Source: Myotis daubentonii
Lineage: Eukaryota; Chordata; Mammalia; Chiroptera; Vespertilionidae
DNA length: 64,000 bases
Reading direction: 5' to 3'
Assembly (NCBI RefSeq): GCF_963259705.1
Contig: NC_081849.1
Coordinates: forward strand, 58,810,093-58,874,092
In this document: positions 56,490 to 64,000 of the stretch, piece after piece
How the letters are laid out: every line of letters starts with the position of its first letter
Numbering within the stretch: position 1 is the stretch's first letter
Translations under genes and position numbers: made by a program
Notes under the pieces: model-generated
Told to the model about the DNA's origin: nothing
The model's input: the letters and a program-made list of their open reading frames with translations, nothing else
The model's database searches: none

Positions 56490-56765
56490 GCCAGCAGGGG
56501 AGGGCAGTTGGGGGCGACCAGGCCTGCAGGGGAGGGCAGTTGGGGGGGACCGGGCTAGCAGTGGGGGGCAGTTAGTGGTGACCGAGCCAGTAGGGGAGGG
56601 CAGTTGGGGGCGACTAGGCCGGTAGGGGAGGGTAGTTGGGGGTGACTGGACCAGCAGGGGAAGGCAGTTGGGGGTGACAGGACTGGCAGGGGAGCAGTTA
56701 GGCATCGATCAGGCTGGCAAGAGAGTGGTTAGGGGGTGACCAGGCTGGCAGACAGGCGAGCGGTT
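56490..56765 (+). repeat. G-rich minisatellite, about 32-bp unit (7-8 copies)
   Basis: Unit: ggggagggcagttgggggcg, accaggccggca, with variation among copies. G runs of 3-7 recur at short spacing, so the plus strand is a candidate for G-quadruplexes. Confidence 0.92.
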
Positions 56766-56827
56766 GGGAGCCAGCAGTCCCAGATTGTGAGAGGGATGTC
56801 TGACTGCCTGTTTAGGCCCTATCCCAC

Positions 56828-56978
56828 AGGAGGGAATATGCTAATTGACTGCCCCGCCCTCAAAGATGGCAGTGCCAAGAGCCAATAAGGAGGGAATATG
56901 CTAATTACTGCCCCACCCTCAAAGATGGCAGTGCCCACAGCCAATAGGAGGGAATATGCTAATTGCTACCACAGGGAT
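56828..56978 (+). repeat. 60-bp tandem repeat, right block (about 2.5 units)
   Basis: Same unit as the left block (aggagggaatatgctaattg, actgccccgccctcaaagat, ggcagtgcc, ccaataagg) at a 58-60 bp period. The YY1-like core is changed to AAGATGGCAGT in these copies. Confidence 0.9.
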
Positions 56979-57195
56979 CAGGTCTAAATATCACAGAGAT
57001 TGGGCCTAAATTGGCAGCCGGACATCGCCTGAGGGCTCCCAGATTGGAGAGGGTTCAGGCTGGGCTGAGGGACACCCTCTCCCCCCCCCCTCCCCCAGTG
57101 CATGAATTTCGTGTACCGGGCCTTTAGTTTATTGTATAAAGCTTCAGAACAGTGTTTAGCTCATAATAAGTGAAGTATTGCTGTTGGCTCCATAA

Positions 57196-58570
57196 TTTAA
57201 ATGAAAAGTCCTATCCAGACGAACTGATATTATGGTATTAGTATTTGGTTTTATGGTTGTTGTTTTTTACCCAGGTTTAGAAAGCCAAATTTAGAATTCG
57301 CATAGGGAAGTCACATTTCATTTGAATGCTCAAGCTCTAAAAACTCGGCATAATTCCAGGCTTGCATAATTATTGTAAAACTCACATATCCAAAGCTCTT
57401 CCTGACAAAGGATAAGTGAGTATTCCTACTTCTGAGCAAAAGTGGTGCCACCATGTGGCAATAATATAAACAGAGGTGCCAATGCATTTGTCTGGCTCTG
57501 TTTAAAATTATGCAACATTAGATGAATTTTTATTTTTTAACATTTACCCTCTTTCCCCCAATTGTATGTATGAAGAGAAACTTTATTAATGTTTTCCAAT
57601 TCAAAAATTCCAAAGCTCCATAATTCCATGAAACAGTAATGCATTGTTCTTTGAAACAATAGTAATGTAATTTGCCTCTAATTTGAATTTGGCAACTAAA
57701 GCTACATTGCAGTTTGAACAATGATTTTCAAACTGAATTTCATGGCGTCTGGATTCCCAGGGAAAGGAGCCAGCGAGCAAGTGAGTGGGTGGGTGGGACA
57801 TCAGTTCCCCTTTCACAGTTTCACTGGCAATGGTTTTCTAAGTAGGGACTATTCATAAGATTTGATTTGAAGAAAGTGTCTAGCTGTTTCAAGAAATGTC
57901 TTTGCTTTTTAAAAAGCCAATGCAATCCTATATTAGGAGCTTGTAGTGGGGCTTTAAGACTTTTTGTTTTGTAGTAAAGATTTCGTCCCAACTTAGGAAA
58001 CAACTGATATCTGGAAAAGAAAAAAAAAAAGCGCATTGTTTGAGGTCCTATTCCCATTCTGCAGAGTCAAGGGCAGCAAAGGAAAATACCTGGTTTGAAT
58101 GAAAGAGAAGGACAGGGAAGCGCAGTGCATGGCGTGTCTGCCCTTTTCTCTGCCTACTTTCCTGAACCTTTCAAGACATGCCATTGTCTTGAACATATTA
58201 AGCAGTGAAGCTTTCAGACAGTATTGGAATACTTTTTTAGTGGCTAAAGGTAATTTGTTCTTGCTGGCAGGACACAAGAGCCAATAATTGCTCTTCTTTT
58301 TTTTTCAATCGAAACAGCAGTTATACACTTCCACAAACACTGCTTCCTGATAGAAGACTGGTAACATATTCTTTGAAAAAAAGTTCATTTGGTGAATAAG
58401 CAAATGTGATTTGTTTAGAAAGTGTTGTTAGAAGGGGCATCTGCTGAGGAGGTCATTTATTCAACTGATATTCATTAAACTTATTTATTAAGTTTATATT
58501 ACGTGTCAGATGATGGACAAAATTCTGGGGATAGGAAGTAATCCCCTGCCTAAATATTCGGTTTTCATAA
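57196..58570. other. Unrecognised, possibly single-copy sequence
   Basis: No transposon was recognised over 1.3 kb except a possible ancient-repeat 5' module near 58450-58540 (attcattaaacttatttatt, acgtgtcagatgatggacaa). Overlapping frames on both strands at 57530-58287 are short and lack domains. Confidence 0.35.
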
Positions 58571-58616
58571 TGAGAGAGAGAGAGAGAGAGGGGGAGAGAG
58601 AGAGAGAGAGAGAGGA
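58571..58616. repeat. (GA)n microsatellite
   Basis: GA units with a central GGGG interruption. Confidence 0.96.
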
Positions 58617-59903
58617 GTTTTGTTAGACATTTGCAAGTAGTAATCTAGTATTTGTCTTTAACCTAGGGGAACTATAAATTGTAGAAAAAAAACACGGTTT
58701 GTCTCATCTCACCTTCATTGTCATTCTTAGAGGAGTAATTTTGCTCTAAATCCTAGATCAGGAGTGTTATATGTGGCCAAATAAATAACTTTTTAAAAAT
58801 TAATACCCATATTTACTATTTTAAAACACTAAGTTTTACATCTACTAAAACTTCACTTACAGGTATCATTGTATCAGATTACATCTTCATCTCCACTTAC
58901 AAAATAATATGGATTAGGTTTTTAGCTCCTATTACCTTGAAGTCACATAAATTGGCTTGATTTTGTTTCCATGCTGCAAGAAGCTCAATGAAGCTTTTAC
59001 CTGATTCTCAAATAGTAAGAAACTAGCAAACACTGCAATACTTTAGACCTAAGTGGGTATTACAAATGAGTTGGCAGTTCATGTTTGTGTTATGGTTTGT
59101 TATGACTGCTTAATTCAAAAGCATATTTGCAGAGAGGGAATTTGAATTAAGTAAATCAAAATAGTAAGGCTTTGATTAAAAAGTTAGCTTGCTCTAACTT
59201 AAATGTTGATATTTCAAGGCCTACTGATATTTTAGTCATTTGTGGTTATTTTTGTTTCCTGTTCAGACCCCTGGGAAATAAGAGAATAGTAAATCAAAGC
59301 CCAGATTGCTTCTTGCATTTATTTTCTTTTCACTTATGCCATGTATTAGTGCACTTTAAAGAAACTAAAGACATGCATAACTTGAACAGAATCACTTTGA
59401 GGGAGAATTGTATTTCTGGACTAATCAATTTAAATAATTCTTGTTATAAAAATTATACTTTTCCTGTCTGAGAACTTACAAATTCTTTTTATTTTATGGT
59501 GATGCAATCATAAATATTAATAGTGGAAAGTCAGCTAAGAATAGTTGTATTACTAAAGTGAAATTTTGGCAGCATTGTCATCAAACTGAGGTTGTATTAC
59601 TTGTTTTTCCATTTCCCATTTTGTATGCTAGGTGCATTTAAATATATTAATTTACTTTTTCAGAAAAGAAATGTACCTTCCAAGGCTGAAAGGATATTAC
59701 ACATTTCAGTGAAGAACCTTCAATAAAAATTGCTTCAGTGTTTAAAAAAAACAATTACTAGTTATTTTTTGTAAAATATTAAAGAATTTTATTTAAATAA
59801 CTTTATGAGAATGTATTCTTTTTAATTTACATTTAGTAATTATTCCTTCATTTTGAAGTTGGAGATTTTAAAAAATTGCTAGCTTGAAGCATATGAGTTC
59901 TGG
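58617..59903. other. AT-rich DNA, no gene recognised
   Basis: No gene or named repeat was seen. The plus frame 59172-59471 (99 codons) has no recognisable domain. Confidence 0.4.
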
Positions 59904-59914
59904 TCTAATTTTCT

Positions 59915-60075
59915 TTCTTATTTACTTATTACTGATTTTAAGGAAAGAGAGAGAAACATTTCTTTGTTGTTCCACTTACTTATGCATTCATTGTTGATTC
60001 TTGTCTGTTCCCTGCCCAGGGATTGAACCCGCAACCTTGGGCGATGCTGTATCCTGAGCTGTCTGGCCAGGGCCA
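59915..60075 (-). mobile_element. Older Ves-like SINE, short form
   Basis: In plus orientation: tttacttattactgatttta, ggaaagagagagaaacattt, ctttgttgttccacttactt, atgcattcattgttgattct, cccagggattgaacccgcaa, ccttgggcgatgctgtatcc, gagctgtctggccagggcc. Target duplication tctaattttct is exact (59904-59914 and 60076-60086). Confidence 0.88.
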
Positions 60076-60129
60076 TCTAATTTTCTAATAATCTAGCATG
60101 GGGTAAAGCATTCTACTGAGGCAATCTAT

Positions 60130-60660
60130 TGACTGTCATTTATTCATTTATTCCTTCATTCCAGGTGTATATTGTGCCATTACTGTTTTTATGCTGTACT
60201 AGGTATGGAAACTATAGTCATGGAACTTAAAGTAATGGTGAAAGGAGGCAGTTAAACAAATGTTAGGGAAAATAACTGCAAAATGTAAGAGGAAAATGCA
60301 ATAGGACTCAGAAAGACCTCCCACATCAAGTCATTTTTAGCTAAGATGTGAAGGATAAGTAAGAACCAGTCTAGAAAAAATGGGGTGAGGTATTTTAGGA
60401 TAAGAGAAAATGTATGAGGAATCTCTGAGACGTGGGAGAGCATGGTGTGTTTAAGGAGCTGAAAGATCAGTGTGACTCAAGTGAAGGGACAGTAGATGGT
60501 GTTGAGGCCAGAAAAATAAACAGGAAACCCAGTGAAGGAACAGGCCAGCATGTTCACTATGGGGGGCCCACTGATGGGTTTTAGCCAGGAAAGTGACTGA
60601 GGACTGACTGCTTTAGCAAAACAGGCAGTGGTGATAGACTGATCTTGATGAATTAAAACA
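60130..60660 (+). mobile_element. Ancient mammalian repeat, class not assigned
   Basis: Attcatttattccttcattc, gctgtactaggtatggaaac, catggaacttaaagtaatgg, aaagacctcccacatcaag, tgggagagcatggtgtgttt, cactgatgggttttagccag and gaaagtgactgaggactg parallel the family seen at 34.7 kb. Confidence 0.45.
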
Positions 60661-62290
60661 ATATTTGAATAAGAGTAGTAGTAAAAGAATATATATGTAA
60701 ATAAGAATAAGAGTAGAAGATATCATTTCTGTGGAGTGGATAAGGATAATAAAAGGGAGAGAGGGGAGTCATATCCCTTCCATGTTCTCCTCTGGCTGCA
60801 GTAATTGAGACTCAAGGCTCCAGAGAAAGGGCGGCATGAGACTCTGAATGGAGAGCACCAGGAGTAGTGACATATATGGGTCACAAATTTGGAATAGATG
60901 CGGAGGCAGGACATAGAATTGTCACAATAGAGGAAGTAAATGCAGTCCTGGGAATGGAAGAGATCACCCTGGAGAGTCCTGAGAGAAAATGGAAGCAGCC
61001 CAAGTGGGATTCTGGAGCACCAACCTCCCTGCCCTGAATGCATCATGTTTTCTGCATGGGGTCATGGGTTGATCTTCCGCATCAGACTTCGAGTTTCTTG
61101 AAATCGGTTCCTTCCTCGTTCACTGAAAACTGTTTTTTCATGTAATAGGGCTTTATATATATTTGCTGACTAAAGGAGTGAATTAAAAAATAGGCCAACC
61201 TGATGATGTTATAAAAACAATGACTTAAATATTGTTTTAGATACATGCAGTGCTAAACAGTCTTGATCCATTCTTTAGAAGGTATAATAGTTAAGAGTTA
61301 TGAGGCAAAGGACGAGAGGCACAAGATACAAATGGGCACCAGGCCCACCCTGTCCTCAGATAGATTTATGATATAACCAACACCATCTAAAGAATAAATA
61401 TATAAATAAAATTATAAAACTGTGTTTCTTTGGATCCACATCAGTGTTAAGAAAGGGGTGGAGGGGGTAGCAGGATTTCAGAAAAGGAAATATCAAGGTG
61501 GTTTCAATTAATTTAAGTCAACTTCATGGAGTTGAAGGAAAAAACAGACTTAAGTTGTTTATTTCCCAAAGCCCATGGCTTCTACCTGACAAACTCTCTC
61601 CAATGATCAACATAACCAATGATGAGGAAGTAATAATAAAACTGGAGTGAGGAGAACTACACATCCCCTGTGACTGGACCCGAGCAAACTTTAAGATTCT
61701 TCGAAATGGATTGACATCCCACATTGAAAGTGGTATGGTTAGGCCTCAGACTAGAATGTGCTTCTTAGGGATCGTCTTCCACCCACCTCCCTAGACCTCT
61801 CCAGTTTCTGCTCAAGGAGGCTCACAATGAAGGCTGTACTGATGTTGACTGGCCAGTGATCAGTACACTTGCGTAGATGCATCCAAAGAGTTTCATACAC
61901 AGACAGTATACAGATAACTTCATAATTGGTGGTGTCATTTTGTTATTCCTTATTGATTCTGGTTTGGCTGGAAAGTACAGAAACACAAGACAGGGCAGTG
62001 TATACCTTATACAGAAGATGACAACCTCTCTGCACTACCTGACAAGCTAGCATCAGGGCATTCATACTGAGCAGAGTTTCAGAGATCATTAGGATACATG
62101 CTGACATATTCTAGTGGAACTAGCCTGCCCTGGCAAAGGCTGGCAAAAAGAAACAAATAGAAAAAGGTTAGTGGAAGATGTCTATACGTGCTGAAGTTTT
62201 ACACGAAATCCTGCCAAATATGTCATGTAGCCTAATTGTTATTATAGGCTACACTTTGAGGAAGCCCTGATTACATGTATCTGAGGCAGT
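60661..62290. other. Unrecognised non-coding stretch
   Basis: No gene or confident repeat was recognised; the first part may continue the ancient repeat. The minus frame 60723-61046 (107 codons) has no recognised domain. Confidence 0.35.
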
Positions 62291-62304
62291 TTGTCCACAT
62301 TCTT

Positions 62305-62527
62305 TAAAATATATATATATTTAGATTTCAGAGAGGAAGGAAGAGGGAGAGAGAGAGAGATAGAAACATCAATGATGAGAGAGAATCATTGATCAGCTGC
62401 CTCCTGCACAGCCCCTATGGGGATTGAGCCTGCAACCCAGGCATGTGCCCTTAACCGGAATCGAACCTGCGACCCTTCAGTCCACAGGCCGACACTCTAT
62501 CCACTGAGCCACACCAGCTAGGGCACA
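62305..62527 (-). mobile_element. Ves SINE
   Basis: Antisense copy with ttagatttcagagaggaagg, catcaatgatgagaga, gattgagcctgcaacccagg, cttaaccggaatcgaacctg (B box nearly intact) and head gccacaccagctagggc. Target duplication tccacattctt exact (62294-62304 and 62528-62538). Confidence 0.95.
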
Positions 62528-62854
62528 TCCACATTCTTATCGGAACCCTGAACTACTGATATGACTACATAGTTGACTGGACAATGTTAAAGCAGAAAAC
62601 AGCACAGCAGGCAGCCTTTTCTGGTGGGCAGTCAGCAGGCCCCAACGGTCACAGAGGAAGGAGAAGGGATGATCAGAACATTTGTTTCTCCCCAGATCCA
62701 GAATGTGAAGTGCATATGCCCTCATGCCAGTGGCTGTGGACAACCATTTTCTTGGTATAAAGAATTTAATTTCCATACAATCTGGCTCTGAGCAGTGCTG
62801 GTGATGCCATGCCCCAAGTTGTAGCTGCTCTAACTATGCATAACTGAGATAGTA
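62528..62854. other. Short unrecognised stretch
   Basis: No gene or repeat was recognised; opposing frames here overlap the 7SK pseudogene border and are not genes. Confidence 0.35.
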
Positions 62855-62867
62855 AAAGATGATTCCA

Positions 62868-63113
62868 GGATGTGAGGGCGATCTGGCTGCGACATCTGTC
62901 ACCCCATTGATCGCCAGGGCTGATTCGGCTGATCTGGCTGGCTAGGCGGGTGTCCCCCTCCTCCCTCACCGATCCATGTGCGTCCCTCCCGAAGCTGCGC
63001 GCTCGGTCGAAGAGGACGACTTTCTCCCCCCCCCCGCCCAGGAGAGGACCGGTCTTCGGTCAAGGGTATATGAGTAGCTGCGCTCCCCTGCTAGAACCTC
63101 CAAACAAGCTCTC
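62868..63113 (+). pseudogene. RN7SK: 7SK snRNA retropseudogene, 3'-truncated
   Basis: Starts ggatgtgagggcgatctggc, the 5' end of 7SK RNA, and continues gcgacatctgtcaccccatt, gatcgccagggctgattcgg, ctgatctggctggctaggcg, gaagctgcgcgctcggtcga, agaggaccggtcttcggtca and acctccaaacaagctctc. It stops about 245 nt into the ~330-nt RNA; the 3' third, including the terminal U run, is absent, and no poly(A) tail is present. Target duplication aaagatgattcca (62855-62867 and 63114-63126). An expanded C10 run near 63027-63036 replaces the usual sequence before the ggagaggacc segment. The active gene regulates P-TEFb; this copy lacks a 7SK promoter, so transcription is unlikely. Confidence 0.95.
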
Positions 63114-63127
63114 AAAGATGATTCCAG

Positions 63128-63666
63128 TTTTTATGCATTTTTTTCAAGTTTCAATTTTTAACTAAGTTGACACATACAAATTGGTGGTGAGATTGTGCCT
63201 ATGGCATTTTTTGTGTGTGTAAAAACCTGTATTTTTCCCCTCTGCTGCTTTGAGATCTCATTTCAGAGGAGCAACATGAACAGTTTTCAGTCACAGTTGG
63301 GATAGTTGTAAGTGGTCAAAATGGTGCATTCTTAGAATTTTTCCATCCATGGGGTTTGACAGTTGTTCATTCAAAACATTATTAAAATGGAAGGCTTCCT
63401 GTTTGCAAGTCAGCTGATAAAGTAGCAACCAAAGATTCCTGCTTTGGAACACAGGAGAATTCTTCTACTTACCTGTGCTGTAAATACCAGCATCGAAAGT
63501 GAAGGAGTAAGACACACTGCAATGCTACTCGATGACCCTCAGCACTCTGAATTACCTCTTTAACAGCTGTGGTATTTAAAAGAAAAGCATTTGTCACAGA
63601 AATTTAATTATAGCTGCACAGGTCTGTATGTTGCTTAAATAAATGTAATTATTATAAACATCTGTA
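63128..63666. other. Unrecognised non-coding stretch
   Basis: No gene or named repeat was recognised. Confidence 0.35.
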
Positions 63667-63681
63667 TGGTCTGAGATTTTT

Positions 63682-63879
63682 TTTTTAATATTTTTATTGA
63701 TTTTTTACAGAGAGGAAGGGAGAGAGATAGAGAGTTAGAAACATCGATCAGCTGCCTCCTGCACATCTCCTACTGGGGATGTGCCCGCAACCCAAGTACA
63801 TGCCCTTGACCGGAATCGAACCTGGGACCTTTCAGTCCGCAGGCCGACGCTCTATCCACTGAGCCAAACCGGTTTCGGC
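63682..63879 (-). mobile_element. Young Ves SINE
   Basis: Antisense copy with tttttattgattttttacag, agaggaagggagagagatag, catcgatcagctgcctcctg (the central catcgatgagaga duplication is deleted), cttgaccggaatcgaacctg and head gagccaaaccggtttcggc. Target duplication tggtctgagattttt exact (63667-63681 and 63880-63894). Confidence 0.96.
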
Positions 63880-64000
63880 TGGTCTGAGATTTTTATTTTG
63901 AAATAGAAGCCTTTTGTTTCCCTGATTATTAAGAACTAAAAACTTTTCAAGAAAATTGTATTAGTTGATAATTGCTAAGCCAAAAACTATCAAAGAACAA

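Larger units (their letters stand above)
56293..57127 (+). mobile_element. HeliBat-type Helitron with internal tandem arrays
   Basis: Starts TCCTATCTAATAAAGGGGGA after A (56292); ends gtgcatgaatttcgtgtacc, gggcctTTAG before T (57128). TTAG replaces CTAG. The body holds a 60-bp repeat on both sides of a G-rich minisatellite. Module ggttcaggctgggctgaggg at about 57052-57071 is the usual HeliBat 3' module. Opposing open frames at 56243-56705 are translations of the repeats, not genes. Confidence 0.92.
56088..57195 (+). mobile_element. MIR SINE split by a Helitron
   Basis: Left part (56088-56292): gaatgcagtggctaagatca, tgggctctatggctgaatga, ccacttagtagcttaatgac, tttgaccaaattcctccgtg, ccttcattgttctcatctgt and accccataggttacc. 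Right part (57128-57195): aaagcttcagaacagtgttt, agctcataataagtgaagta. Joined, these are the MIR 5', core and 3' end in order. The 835-bp Helitron lies between them. Confidence 0.8.

Noticed and set aside
56311..56978. CRISPR-like repeat array
   Set aside because: Repeats are direct tandem units without unique spacers, inside a Helitron in a mammalian genome.
62868..63113. Functional 7SK gene
   Set aside because: The 3' third is missing, a C-run expansion disrupts the stem, target duplications mark it as a retrocopy, and the upstream sequence shows no evident PSE/TATA arrangement.

Overview
This window looks like nuclear DNA of a vespertilionid bat: an intergenic or intronic, AT-rich tract with no supportable protein-coding gene. 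The longest open frame is about 174 codons (minus strand, 19090-19614). It has no recognisable domain and overlaps what looks like an old LTR. Other long frames lie inside transposons or low-complexity DNA. The lineage call rests on four repeat groups: tRNA-derived Ves-type SINEs (some with near-perfect Pol III boxes); seven non-autonomous Helitrons of the HeliBat type (TC start, CTRR end, A|T insertion); two copies of the SPIN hAT transposon; and several further young hAT elements with 8-bp target duplications. Recent Helitron and hAT activity in a mammal points to vesper bats. The genus cannot be decided from this window.

Layout. 1-10 kb: mostly unrecognised AT-rich DNA, with one SPIN, one HeliBat, one hAT, a decayed L1 and two CA microsatellites. 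10-24 kb: HeliBat copies at 11.7 and 22.8 kb, a hAT at 13.4 kb, a Tigger at 15.8 kb, Ves SINEs, MIRs, a MaLR-type LTR and a possible older LTR. 24-36 kb: MER20 copies, a candidate undescribed inverted-repeat transposon inside an old L1 (25.8 kb), an L1 split by a SINE and a HeliBat (32.8-34.2 kb), and the second SPIN inside a long ancient repeat (34.7-36.1 kb). 37-50 kb: two same-orientation copies of an unrecognised 0.5-kb sequence 11 kb apart, a Tigger in an old L1, a hAT nested in a HeliBat (44.8-45.4 kb), a sister hAT at 46.0 kb, and an antisense L1 ORF2 remnant cut by a SINE and a small palindromic hAT. 50-64 kb: a 5'-truncated L1 tail, HeliBat copies at 53.6 and 56.3 kb (the latter with internal tandem arrays and splitting a MIR), a Charlie-type hAT carrying two SINEs, and a 3'-truncated 7SK RNA pseudogene with clear target duplications.

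There is no operon-like gene cooperation here. The interest lies in the layered insertion history and in the regulatory-type motifs carried by the Helitrons: CTCF-like cores and octamers near their 5' ends, and in one copy a 60-bp tandem repeat combining YY1-like, CCAAT and octamer motifs. All family assignments come from recall of consensus features; no search was run.
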